Assembly: GCF_031157835.1 (NCBI RefSeq)
Contig: NZ_JAVIDR010000024.1
Location: 1 to 44,225, forward strand
Origin: Acinetobacter rudis
Lineage (GTDB): Bacteria > Pseudomonadota > Gammaproteobacteria > Pseudomonadales > Moraxellaceae
Reading direction: 5' to 3'
Length of the DNA stretch: 44,225 nt
Position 1 is the stretch's first letter. The number at the start of each line of letters is the position of its first letter. Shown here piece after piece: positions 1-8,324 of this stretch. Both the position numbers and the translations under genes were made by a program. The notes below the pieces were generated by a model. The model was given only the letters and a program-made list of their open reading frames with translations. It was not told where the DNA came from and did not search any database.

Positions 1-1145
1 AACGCACCGTCGTTGAGGGTTTGCGTCAAGTTACTAATATTGCTGGTATTGTCAGTCACACGAGCATCAACATTGCTGATGGCATCACCAACATTGGTCA
101 CTGTTTTACCATCAACGCTATAGCTTGGTGCAGTCACTTTGCCATCAGCATCAACTGTAGAACCACCACCCAAAGCTTGAGAAATAGTCTGCGCATTCGT
201 TACCACATTATTATTTAATGCCTTTAGCTGAGCAACGTTAACCACATCATAATCAGCTGTCCCTGCTGCTACACCAGTAATTTGACGAAATTTTTTGTTA
301 GTAATATCACCAACTGACATTGCCCCTAAACTACTTTTAGTTGATCCAATTGCAGCTTTATCTGCAGCTGATCCTGTACCTGTATATCCATCAATACCGG
401 CTGCTGTTGTTGCAGTTGAGCTATCACCTAATGCGACCCCTGTAGCCACATTTACACTAGACTGTCGACCTATTGAAACACCACCTGTACCAGCTGTAGT
501 GACTTTTGCAAATGTCCCCACAGATATACTATCATTCGCAGCAGCTTGAGTTGCATTAGCTGTAGTTTCTCCACCACCAATTGCAATTGCGTATTGTCCT
601 GAATTTTGCGCTAATGTTCCTGCTGCCGTAGAAGTACCATTTCCATTATTAGCTACACCGCCACCGATTCGAATTGAGCCTTTAGCATTAGAAGTATTCG
701 TCAGACCAGTTTGTGCACCACCAAGCCCTAGGTTCCCTGCGTTTGCATAAACTGAACCAGCTATAGTTAAATGACGAGATCCAGAACCATCATTATTACC
801 AAAAAAAATAGTTGAAGTGGATTGTGTATTTACATTACTTGGAACGCAGTTCGCCTTACCAGACATTGCACCAGTTTCTGAGTATGGATCACCAATCAAG
901 GTACAGCCACTGTCTGTACCATCATTTATCCAAAGACCTGGTGCTGCATGTACCATGCTTGGTAGCGTAATAATTGTTGACAATATTAAAAGTTTTACTG
1001 CTTTTTTATTACTATCTGGCTCAGCAATATTATTTAACCGAGTTACTGAAGAGCATTTACTTTTTGATTTCCCCTTAGAATTTTCAGATACTGCAATCCA
1101 TACAGACAAACTACTATTCCAAATGCATTTGTATATTTTATTCAT
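1..1145 (-). CDS. Trimeric autotransporter adhesin (YadA/Ata-like), N-terminal part
   Basis: The minus strand is open from the ATG at 1145 to the window edge (381 codons), so the stalk and the C-terminal membrane anchor lie outside. The protein starts with an extended signal peptide region (ESPR) of type MNKIYKCIWNSSLSVWIAVS. A hydrophobic core follows and ends in MVHA before APGLW, a likely cleavage site near residue 66. Next come Gly/Ala/Thr/Ser-rich YadA head repeats such as AIAIGGGE, SISVGTFAK and GVSIGRQSS, and then a neck motif, KKFRQITGVAAGTADYDVVN, followed by VAQLKAL, which leads into a stalk. Known family members trimerise in the outer membrane and bind host matrix or mediate biofilm formation. 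Two Cys in the segment after the signal peptide could pair. An AGGA ribosome site lies upstream of the ATG. The gene has a long AT-rich upstream region to itself. The family call is firm; the ligand is unknown. Confidence 0.92.
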   Translation of the reverse strand, partial: MNKIYKCIWNSSLSVWIAVSENSKGKSKSKCSSVTRLNNIAEPDSNKKAVKLLILSTIITLPSMVHAAPGLWINDGTDSGCTLIGDPYSETGAMSGKANCVPSNVNTQSTSTIFFGNNDGSGSRHLTIAGSVYANAGNLGLGGAQTGLTNTSNAKGSIRIGGGVANNGNGTSTAAGTLAQNSGQYAIAIGGGETTANATQAAANDSISVGTFAKVTTAGTGGVSIGRQSSVNVATGVALGDSSTATTAAGIDGYTGTGSAADKAAIGSTKSSLGAMSVGDITNKKFRQITGVAAGTADYDVVNVAQLKALNNNVVTNAQTISQALGGGSTVDADGKVTAPSYSVDGKTVTNVGDAISNVDARVTDNTSNISNLTQTLNDGA

Positions 1146-2695
1146 GACTAATAATCCTAGCTATTTTAAATATTTTTACTGCATATAGATCAAATTAATT
1201 ATCGTAAAGGCTACAACCTTTAGTATTTTTTAATTAGACCCAGACTAAAACACCCGACCATATACCACTTACAGTCAATGCGAATTAATACACATTAATA
1301 TTACAAAGAGCATAACGATTCAATGCATTTCATAGCACTTTAATCACAAAACCAAGCACGAATTAATATTAATCAATATTTAAATCCAACAAATCAACTT
1401 TAAAATAAAATATATAAACTACATTAATAAATATTATAAATTTTCACCATATAAACAATTTAAAACTTAATCCAATAAATAAATAAAATGCACAAAAGCC
1501 CCAAAAACCATCTCTCAATTAAGCAAAATCACACCCAAACCCGATCATTTTACTCGGATAAATTTAATCATTGTGACAAACATTTTCTTAAATTAAATAA
1601 AACAATTATTCAAGTTACCAACAACAATCATCTTCATTTAAAAGAAATATTGTAGCCTATCATTGATCAATATATGATCAAAATCAAATTAATACTTATG
1701 GAAATGATTTAATAAAAATTTACAAAAATTAATCTCGATCATAGATTTTATTTTTATTATTTCTAGGAAGAATCCATTATTTTTTTTAGGTGTTTATCAT
1801 ACAACCAAATAATTAAAACATTAGTTTATAAAAAATAATTCAATATATTACAATAAGTTAAATCATTTATTTTGAATTTAAATCTTAGTAACATCATTCT
1901 CGATCATAAATATAAAAATATAGTTATAGTCATAATAAATTATTATTCCTCACAAATTCCATCAATTACCCTTGCCTTTTGAATCACTCTATAGAACTTA
2001 ATCTTATTAAAACTATATATCATAGAAAATAGTTTTAATAGCTACAGCCCCAGCATGCCCTTAAAAGTTTTTAAGAATTTATTAAGTTATTATTAAAGAT
2101 AATATACCAATGCCGTATTAATTTTTTAAATGAAGAATTTAAATGATTATAAAATACAAGTTCAAACACATAGTAATGAAATAAATTTGTCTCAATTTTA
2201 AAAATAAAAGCTACAACACAAAAAGCAGCCAACAAATATTATTAAAAATATACCAACACTCAAAACAATCAATATAAAATATTTATCAGACACAAATACT
2301 CCAATTAATACCATATAAAATATGACATTAAATATTAAATAATATTTTTCTTGCATTGTTAAATATTAAATAAAGTTCAAACAACAAAACCTCTACGCAT
2401 AGTAATACAGTGCAGGTGATATTTAAAAATTTAACATTAATGACCTAACAAATTTAGCCATATTAAATAACGATAAACCTTAGGCCAACTTAGTTATAAC
2501 TTTTCAATTAAGCCGTAAACATACAGTTCGTTATGGACAAGTACCAACATTACAATATTGGATCAGGTTTCATCGGCAAAATATTTATACACTCGTCCTA
2601 AAGTGACATTTTTAGACCTTAATAGCCGTTAAACAACATCATACTTTCAATTATAAAAATATAAGGATATTCAAGTTTGGTTAGGAATAAAGACA
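1146..2695. other. AT-rich intergenic region without convincing genes
   Basis: About 1.55 kb between the divergent adhesin and hydrolase genes is strongly AT-rich, clearly more so than the coding DNA around it. I see no ORF with codon-like content and a ribosome site. Two TGATCA words lie 5 bases apart (1664-1669 and 1675-1680). The 11-mer TCTCGATCATA occurs twice, at 1733-1743 and 1899-1909. These could be regulator sites or chance in biased DNA. By inference such DNA is a typical target of H-NS-like silencing next to a surface adhesin. Confidence 0.6.
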
Positions 2696-3580
2696 ATGAA
2701 TGCTAAAGTAAGTATTTCAAATCGTGCTGGAGCTACATTTCCAGTACGTCGTTTAAGTATCGATTATGATGCTGTACCTGAATATTGGGCTGACAATTCA
2801 GCAGCATTGACTCACTTTATGACAGCTTTATCGTCTTTATTTCCAGCAGGAGAAAAACTGTTCATAGATAGTGTTCGTGCTGTTCGATACCACCCTTCCA
2901 TTAAAGATAATGCAGAACTCCAAAAAGAAATTAGTGCTTTTATTGGACAAGAAGCCATGCATACTCATGAACATATTGGTTTTAATGCTTCTGCACAAAA
3001 ATACGGACATGATGTTGCTTTACTTGAAAAACTTACCATTCGATATATTGAAGCAGGCCGTAAATATGCTGCTATACCCTTTAAAATGTTTGGTATTAAA
3101 CAAGAAATGTTAGACCTAATGGGAACAACAGCCTTGGAGCATTTTACTGCATCTTTAGCAGTTCAGCTTTTAGAAAATGAAAATTTTAAATCCGTCATTA
3201 CAACAAACGAAACTATGGCCTATCTATGGTTTTGGCATGCGATTGAAGAGAATGAACATAAAGCTGTTGCTTTTGATGTCTTTGAAAATATCTTTGGGAA
3301 GGGCTTTAAAGCCTATATGGCTCGGACCAGTGCATTACTCGTAGCAATGGCATTTCTTTTTGTTGCACACAATCACTTCTTGGGCTTGCTGCTCTATAAA
3401 GATAAAAAGTTGAATTTAAAAACCATAGCAGAAGTTTATAATTTTGCGTATCGACCAGGGAGAGGAATTGTTATTGGCATGGCAGGTGAAATGGCCTCTT
3501 ATTTTAGACCATCTTTTCACCCTAATGACTCCGACACAACCAGTCTACTGTCGTATTGGAAGAAGCAGTTAGGTTTTTAG
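2696..3580 (+). CDS. Metal-dependent hydrolase family protein (PF10118-like)
   Basis: A 294-residue soluble protein with the His/Glu pattern of the predicted metal-dependent hydrolase family (COG3687/PF10118). The visible ligand-like motifs are GQEAMHTHEHIGFN (about residues 83-96), ALEHFTA (about 144-150) and HAIEENEHKAVAFDVF (about 180-195). These repeated ExxH-type motifs suggest a di-metal helical bundle. One hydrophobic stretch, near residues 214-232, may touch the membrane. The family has no settled reaction. The ATG at 2696 is preceded by TTAGGAATAAAGAC, a usable ribosome site. It is convergent with a methyltransferase/FAD-oxidoreductase pair that looks lipid-directed, so a role in lipid metabolism is possible, but this is inference only. 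Confidence 0.8.
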   Translation: MNAKVSISNRAGATFPVRRLSIDYDAVPEYWADNSAALTHFMTALSSLFPAGEKLFIDSVRAVRYHPSIKDNAELQKEISAFIGQEAMHTHEHIGFNASAQKYGHDVALLEKLTIRYIEAGRKYAAIPFKMFGIKQEMLDLMGTTALEHFTASLAVQLLENENFKSVITTNETMAYLWFWHAIEENEHKAVAFDVFENIFGKGFKAYMARTSALLVAMAFLFVAHNHFLGLLLYKDKKLNLKTIAEVYNFAYRPGRGIVIGMAGEMASYFRPSFHPNDSDTTSLLSYWKKQLGF

Positions 3581-3594
3581 ATTCAATCTCAAAT

Positions 3595-3686
3595 TAGACC
3601 GTTTGCTCAAAATCCATAGACATAGTACTAAAATGAAAAAAATATACAGGCATGGATGATAATTTTTAACTAGAGTAAACGGTCTA
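3595..3686. terminator. Imperfect 14-bp inverted repeat between convergent genes
   Basis: TAGACCGTTTGCTC (3595-3608) and GAGTAAACGGTCTA (3673-3686) pair at 13 of 14 positions across a 64-base AT-rich loop, and TTTTTAT follows on the plus strand. It sits between the 3' ends of the hydrolase and methyltransferase genes. A terminator with a long loop is the simplest reading. The unusually long loop leaves room for a binding site or a small remnant element. Confidence 0.4.
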
Positions 3687-3726
3687 TTTTTATATCAACT
3701 TTTCAATAAAAATTATTCTTAATACA

Positions 3727-4560
3727 TTAAGCTTGGCGCTGAGCAGCAACCTCTACATAACGTAACATGCCTTGTCTATAAAGCAGCTGACACAAATGTG
3801 CTGTCATAGTGATTTTCAAATAGTCGATATTTAATCTATTGTGTTGTTTTTCCGATTTAATCTGTTGAATATACTGAGCAAAACCCGCTAGAACAGGCTG
3901 AGAAATATCGGTTATTTCCACTTGCCTAAAACCCATATCATACATACGCTGTTGAATAGCGCATCTGGTACCTAGCTGATCTAAATCTACATCTACAGCT
4001 CTGAGTAAATAACGATAATATTGCTGCTTTAGCTGGCTTAATTGCTGAAATTGGTCAGATAAAACTAAATAATGGAAACCAATGCGACCATTAATATTGA
4101 GAACAGAAAGAATTGCGTCCAGAAAGAGAGCCAATGGACTGTGATAAGCAGCATCAATACATAATACAACGTCAAATTTCTCAGTTAAATCCAACTGATC
4201 AAGTTGTAAAAATGATATTTGATATAGATGAACCGAATCAAGATACTGCTGAATCTGTTGAATACAAGCTGTTTGTAGCTCTACAGCACTTAAATCGTGT
4301 ATCTGATACTGTTTCTGCCAATGAACTAAACTGGCTCCCTGTCCACAGCCCAAATCGAGTAAACGATCATCAGCACAAAGATGTACTGCTTTTGCCAATC
4401 GGTCAGCTAAATGACCGCAGGCCTGTACATAGCTTGTACAATATTGATCCCAATAGCCCAAGTTACTCCAAGCCAGAATGCGATTATCACCCAAATATTG
4501 GCTGTTAATCGCATACTTATGTTTAATCCGTAAAGACTTAAACCACGGCCACTGTTTCAA
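3727..4560 (-). CDS. Class I SAM-dependent methyltransferase, possibly lipid-modifying
   Basis: A 277-residue protein with the SAM-binding motif I, RLLDLGCGQGASLVHW (about residues 66-81), and a following acidic motif, SAVELQ (about 95-100). KFDVVLCIDAAYHSP marks the post-motif strand. The start is TTG at 4560, three bases after the stop of the upstream FAD oxidoreductase, so the two are surely one transcript. FAD oxidoreductases of the COG2907 type with cyclopropane-synthase-like methyltransferases are known in fatty-acid modification clusters (for example the ufa genes for furan fatty acids). I infer a related lipid or acyl-chain substrate here. A small-molecule or quinone methyltransferase is not excluded. 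No membrane segment is evident. Confidence 0.75.
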   Translation of the reverse strand: MKQWPWFKSLRIKHKYAINSQYLGDNRILAWSNLGYWDQYCTSYVQACGHLADRLAKAVHLCADDRLLDLGCGQGASLVHWQKQYQIHDLSAVELQTACIQQIQQYLDSVHLYQISFLQLDQLDLTEKFDVVLCIDAAYHSPLALFLDAILSVLNINGRIGFHYLVLSDQFQQLSQLKQQYYRYLLRAVDVDLDQLGTRCAIQQRMYDMGFRQVEITDISQPVLAGFAQYIQQIKSEKQHNRLNIDYLKITMTAHLCQLLYRQGMLRYVEVAAQRQA

Positions 4561-4563
4561 ATT

Positions 4564-5862
4564 TTAGTAACCAAGTTGCGGTGCAACCTCTACATGAGGT
4601 TTCAAGCCCACAAAAGGTAATGATGCACCAAAAATTTCGGCAATATGCATTGCTGAAGTCACTGCTGACTCTAAAATTGGTAATCCATCACAAGACCAAG
4701 AACCACAGAAAAATACTTTACGGTCAGGATTTAAATGACGCTGTTGTAATTCCTTGTTTAAAGCTACAGTTTGAGCATCTACAACCGCTCGCGTCAAAGT
4801 TACTGTCGAAATAATTTTCTTCGGATCAATCTCTGTAATTGGACGCCACGTTTGGAAAACAGGTGTTTTACCAACCAAGCTTGGTTCAATTGAGTTCAAC
4901 CAAACGCTAAATTGTTGGCGACTAAAATTACGCTCCATCAAATAATTAAGCACAGACCAATCCTTACGTTTTGGTGGCATAACTGAACTATCTGTATGAA
5001 CAACTAAATCACCTTGCTCAAAACGAAATTGCTTCAACAATGCAATATCATCAGCAAATTGCTTTGTATCTAAAAAATCTTCAATTTTTGTTGTTGGTGT
5101 TGCGACTACAACGCGATCAAAATGACTAATTTCACCTGCTTCATTTTCAACTAAAACTTTTTGCCCCTCTTCAGCAACACGCGTAATCGAAGCACCACTA
5201 TGAATATCAATATTCTCAATGAGCTTATCAACCAAAGCCGGTGTTCCACCTTGAATTCGGAGTAAAGCATCTCCATCAGTTAACTGTTTTAAGAATACTA
5301 ATAATGGTTTAGCTGGCCATTCCCCAATCGTTTTAGGATCACAAGTACAAATTGTATATAACACTGGCATGACTGCACCATGCCAAAATACTTCTTCAAT
5401 ATCATTATTATTAATAAATTCAGCCAGCGTAATATCTTGGTTTTTAGATTTAAAGAATTGATGAATCGCTGTTTTTAGCTGCAGCATCCCTTTAACTAGA
5501 CGCCAACCATATTGCTTAATACCTTTGCGGTTATTAATAATTGGAAAATTACCAATACGACTACGTGTTGTCGTCAACCAAGTTTCCGTCTTATCTCCAA
5601 ACAACCAACTACACGCCATGTATGTACGCACAGGGAAAGTTGAAATGCCTAGATAGGCTGCTAAACTTAAAGTATTTTTCCAAAGATGTGGATTCATTAC
5701 ACGCAAAGGCGCATCTACAAGTCCGTCTTCGAAAGTCACGCTATGACTATCCATCCCTCGCCCAGCAAGCGCTTCAAAAATGGTAATGTCATGCCCAGCA
5801 TCCTTGAGAATTCTTGCTGCTGCTAGACCAGCCATCCCACTACCAATCACTGCTATTTTCAC
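4564..5862 (-). CDS. NAD(P)/FAD-dependent amine-oxidase-like oxidoreductase (COG2907-like)
   Basis: A 432-residue flavoprotein. The N-terminus, MKIAVIGSGMAGLAAARILK, is a GxGxxG dinucleotide fold with the acidic IFEA strand end behind it. The C-terminal FAD motif reads VFFCGSWSCDGLPILESAV (about residues 383-401). The body matches predicted FAD/NAD-binding proteins related to phytoene desaturases and amine oxidases. The start is GTG at 5862 with GGATAAC upstream. It is first in a two-gene unit with the methyltransferase, 3 bases apart. In known clusters such proteins oxidise or desaturate acyl chains after methylation, so a fatty-acid or membrane-lipid substrate is the best guess. No DUF1365 partner, common in related clusters, is visible beside it. 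Confidence 0.78.
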   Translation of the reverse strand: MKIAVIGSGMAGLAAARILKDAGHDITIFEALAGRGMDSHSVTFEDGLVDAPLRVMNPHLWKNTLSLAAYLGISTFPVRTYMACSWLFGDKTETWLTTTRSRIGNFPIINNRKGIKQYGWRLVKGMLQLKTAIHQFFKSKNQDITLAEFINNNDIEEVFWHGAVMPVLYTICTCDPKTIGEWPAKPLLVFLKQLTDGDALLRIQGGTPALVDKLIENIDIHSGASITRVAEEGQKVLVENEAGEISHFDRVVVATPTTKIEDFLDTKQFADDIALLKQFRFEQGDLVVHTDSSVMPPKRKDWSVLNYLMERNFSRQQFSVWLNSIEPSLVGKTPVFQTWRPITEIDPKKIISTVTLTRAVVDAQTVALNKELQQRHLNPDRKVFFCGSWSCDGLPILESAVTSAMHIAEIFGASLPFVGLKPHVEVAPQLGY

Positions 5863-6070
5863 AGTTGTTATCCATGCGTTGACAATTTTTCCAATTATGT
5901 ATCAAGCTACAAAAAAACACCCTATTAAAAAGTTCCAGATTTTTAATTTATTTTTCCCTTACTACTGACTTTTTCTACAGTTTAATTCCATCCCCCAGAT
6001 CAACTCTCATTTCTTGATCACTAGAGAACAACAATAGTTACTCCGAATCTTTAAGTATTCAAATATAGCC

Positions 6071-6094
6071 AACCCTACACAGTGGTAGGGTTGC
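6071..6094 (-). terminator. Stem-loop downstream of the pirin gene
   Basis: CAACCCTAC (6071-6079) pairs perfectly with GTAGGGTTG (6086-6094) around a six-base loop, 21 bases past the pirin stop. There is no strong T run on the minus strand, so it may be an mRNA 3' end stabiliser or a weak terminator. Confidence 0.5.
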
Positions 6095-6115
6095 CGACTT
6101 AAACATTCTCTATAT

Positions 6116-6994
6116 TTACATAATTTCAGCTGCAATTTGACCGAATTTACCTTGGTTGAAATCAGCAAATGCTGTCATAATTTCCGCTTGATTATTCATC
6201 ACAAATGGACCATAGCCTTCAATAGGTTCATTTAATGCTTCACCAGTCAATACTAAGAATTTAGCAGCCTCAGTCGCTTCTATAACAATCTCTGTTTCAC
6301 CATCTTTGGCAAACAGTACAATTGAATGATCTTTAATTTCATGGGTGGTATTCACTCGTATATTTCCATGCAAAACCACAACTATCGTATTGTGCTGTGC
6401 AGGCACTTCAAAATGCTGTACTACACCCTTTTGCATAGTAACATCCCAAACATTAATGGGACTAAATGTTGCTGCAACACCTTTGTAGTGTTGGTATTCA
6501 CCCGCAATCACACGTAGCTGACTACCCTGATCATCAAAATAATGCACTGCAATATCAGTAGCATTTAACGCTTGATATCGTGGTGTTGTCATTTTATCTT
6601 TTGCAGGTAGATTGACCCACAATTGTACCATCTCAAACACGCCACCGCGTTGGGCATATGCGCTAGAGTGAAACTCTTGATGCACCAAGCCTGCCCCAGC
6701 AGTCATCCATTGCACATCACCTGCTTTAATAACACCTCCACCGCCATGTGAATCTTTGTGTTCAACCTCACCCTGATAGGCGATTGTTACTGTTTCAAAA
6801 CCACGATGTGGATGAGACCCCACCCCACGCTGTTCTTGAGTGGCAGAGAATGTATAAGGTGCAGCATAATCTAATAATAAAAATGGACTAATCATTTGTC
6901 CTAAACGATCATAAGAAAACAAGTTTTTTACTGGAAAGCCATCACCAACCCAATGCATTTGTTGATTACGATAAACGCCATTAATTTTTTTCAT
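6116..6994 (-). CDS. Pirin family protein
   Basis: A bicupin protein of 292 residues from the chosen ATG at 6994. A longer frame begins at a GTG at 7042, but the pirin-like sequence starts at MKKINGVYRNQQMHWVGDGF and GGGG precedes this ATG. The N-terminal cupin carries the metal-site pattern VGSHPHRGFETVTIAYQGE with a later HQEF, which are typical iron-binding pirin residues. The C-terminal cupin is present (HNTIVVVLHGNIRVN). Bacterial pirins include quercetin dioxygenases and regulators of central metabolism, and the sequence does not decide between them. The gene is monocistronic and is followed by a stem-loop. It is divergent from the iron gene bfd across about 380 bases. Confidence 0.88.
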   Translation of the reverse strand: MKKINGVYRNQQMHWVGDGFPVKNLFSYDRLGQMISPFLLLDYAAPYTFSATQEQRGVGSHPHRGFETVTIAYQGEVEHKDSHGGGGVIKAGDVQWMTAGAGLVHQEFHSSAYAQRGGVFEMVQLWVNLPAKDKMTTPRYQALNATDIAVHYFDDQGSQLRVIAGEYQHYKGVAATFSPINVWDVTMQKGVVQHFEVPAQHNTIVVVLHGNIRVNTTHEIKDHSIVLFAKDGETEIVIEATEAAKFLVLTGEALNEPIEGYGPFVMNNQAEIMTAFADFNQGKFGQIAAEIM

Positions 6995-7151
6995 TTTAGA
7001 ACCCCATGCTTCAATGACTACAATACTGAACATCGTAGTCACTTTAGGCGCTATTCACGAGTTATCTAACGCTACACACAGTATCATATACGGAACAATT
7101 CCCCACCCTTTCAATGACAATCACACGACTTTCGAAGTGCAATTTTAAGCT

Positions 7152-7177
7152 TATGGATAACATTAAACTTATCCACA
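7152..7177. promoter_or_regulatory. Paired DnaA-box-like sites between pirin and bfd
   Basis: TTATCCACA at 7169-7177 equals the consensus DnaA box. An inverted near-copy, TTATCCATA, lies on the minus strand at 7152-7160. Together they form a perfect 7-bp inverted repeat, TGGATAA/TTATCCA. They lie in the 377-base gap 6995-7371, which otherwise holds only AT-rich DNA and the bfd promoter. A role in titrating DnaA or in regulating the flanking genes is inference. Confidence 0.4.
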
Positions 7178-7310
7178 GTTGAATATTTTATAATCTAAAA
7201 ATGCGCCACCAAAATGTGTATGAAAATACAATTTGATGAAAAACAGATCGATTTCAATATATTCATTCAAAAATTCAATTTAAATTTCACGCAGAGATAA
7301 ATGATTTATA

Positions 7311-7338
7311 TTGACAAACGATAATAATTATCAATAAT
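7311..7338 (+). promoter_or_regulatory. bfd promoter with Fur box
   Basis: A -35 TTGACA (7311-7316) and a -10-like AATAAT (7333-7338) are spaced by 16 bases. The 19 bases at 7320-7338 match the classical Fur box at 14 of 19 positions (GATAAT start, ATTATCA centre). The overlap with the core promoter predicts repression by Fur with iron, which fits bfd, known in other bacteria to be induced on iron starvation. Confidence 0.65.
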
Positions 7339-7371
7339 ACTACGTATATAGTTTAGCAATGGTCTTTAACA

Positions 7372-7566
7372 ATGTACGTATGCTTATGTCGTGGAATTAC
7401 AGATCAAGATATCAAAAATGCAGTTGCTGAAGGCAGTGAAAGCTTTCGTGAAATTCGTGACTCACTGGATCTTGGAACCTGCTGCGGACGCTGTGTACCA
7501 GAAGCTCGCGCTGTCATTAATGCTGAACTTGCAGCCATCGCAGCAAAAATTTCAATTGCGGCTTAA
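7372..7566 (+). CDS. bfd: Bacterioferritin-associated ferredoxin
   Basis: A 64-residue [2Fe-2S] protein with the Bfd cluster ligands C4, C6, C38 and C41 (MYVCLCRG and CCGRC). Length and cysteine spacing equal the family norm. Bfd docks on haem-containing bacterioferritin and passes electrons to the core so that stored iron is reduced and released. An overlapping Fur box and promoter lie just upstream and a rho-independent terminator lies downstream, so it is a single-gene, iron-regulated unit. The bacterioferritin gene follows 251 bases later with its own start signals. The ribosome site is weak (GGTC). Confidence 0.95.
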   Translation: MYVCLCRGITDQDIKNAVAEGSESFREIRDSLDLGTCCGRCVPEARAVINAELAAIAAKISIAA

Positions 7567-7619
7567 ACTCATTACTTGATTTACCTAAATAACAATAACA
7601 ATCTGATGTTGATTTCCTC

Positions 7620-7654
7620 AGCCCGCCGAGCACCAGACAGCGGGCTTATTTTTT
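7620..7654 (+). terminator. Rho-independent terminator after bfd
   Basis: AGCCCGC (7620-7626) pairs with GCGGGCT (7640-7646) and is followed by a T-rich run, TATTTTTTTA. Confidence 0.85.
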
Positions 7655-7817
7655 TATAAGCATCTCATATTCAAGTTATTTCTTATGAATTTTGATTACG
7701 ATTTTCATTTGCCGTTCTGTAAATAACTCGAACAAAAACTAAGAGTCAGTTAGAATCTAGCAACTTTATAATGTCAGTTTAGTAAGACATCATTTATTGG
7801 GTCTGGGAGTAAAAATA

Positions 7818-8282
7818 ATGAAAGGCGATCGTGACGTAGTCAATCAACTCAATAAGGTGCTGTATCATCACCTGACCGCAATTAATCAATATTTTTTACA
7901 TTCACGTATGTTTAATGATTGGGGAATTGAACAATTAGGCTCTGCTGAATATAAAGAGTCAATTCGCCAAATGAAGCATGCAGATAAAGTTATTGAACGT
8001 ATTTTATTTTTAGAAGGTTTACCAAATCTTCAGCATCTTGGTAAATTATATATTGGCCAACATACTGCTGAAGTTTTAACTTGTGATGTACGCAAGGTTA
8101 TGGAAAACATAGAAGCGATTAAAGAAGCCGTTGCTCTAGCCGAAGTTAAACTTGACTATGTTACACGTGACTTACTTCAAGAGATACTGGAAAAAGAAGA
8201 AGAGTACTGGGACTGGTTAACTACACAAATTGATCTAACTGAGTCTGTAGGTATTGAAAACTACATTCAAAGCCAAATCTAA
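7818..8282 (+). CDS. bfr: Bacterioferritin subunit, haem-binding type lacking most ferroxidase ligands
   Basis: The chosen ATG at 7818 follows GGGAGT and gives 154 residues starting MKGDRDVVNQLNKV, collinear with E. coli Bfr. A frame extends 7 codons further upstream but has no support. The haem ligand M52 is kept (QMKHAD). The di-iron ligands are mostly lost: E18 is His, E51 is Gln, E94 is Val and H130 is Tyr, while H54 and E127 remain. This resembles the haem-type subunit in bacteria that build mixed 24-mers from one catalytic and one haem-binding subunit (Neisseria, Pseudomonas). A partner with ferroxidase ligands should then exist elsewhere. A TATAAT at 7767-7772 is a likely -10. A strong terminator follows. 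Confidence 0.93.
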   Translation: MKGDRDVVNQLNKVLYHHLTAINQYFLHSRMFNDWGIEQLGSAEYKESIRQMKHADKVIERILFLEGLPNLQHLGKLYIGQHTAEVLTCDVRKVMENIEAIKEAVALAEVKLDYVTRDLLQEILEKEEEYWDWLTTQIDLTESVGIENYIQSQI

Positions 8283-8286
8283 AAAA

Positions 8287-8316
8287 AATCCCCATCTATT
8301 GATGGGGATTTTTTTT
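8287..8316. terminator. Bidirectional terminator between bfr and pglL
   Basis: AATCCCCATC (8287-8296) and GATGGGGATT (8301-8310) form a 10-bp stem with a 4-base loop. A runs precede it and T runs follow, so it serves both convergent genes. Confidence 0.93.
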
Positions 8317-8324
8317 ACCAGAAA

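Noticed and set aside
817..1188. A 123-codon plus-strand ORF at the adhesin start
   Set aside because: It is antisense to the in-frame adhesin, which has a clear ESPR, head and neck. The plus-strand frame has no family features.
2100..2620. Small ORFs of about 22 codons in the AT-rich region
   Set aside because: No ribosome site, no recognisable composition, and such frames are expected by chance.
4113..4508. A 131-codon plus-strand ORF inside the methyltransferase gene
   Set aside because: It lies wholly antisense to the SAM motif region and has no start signals or domain.
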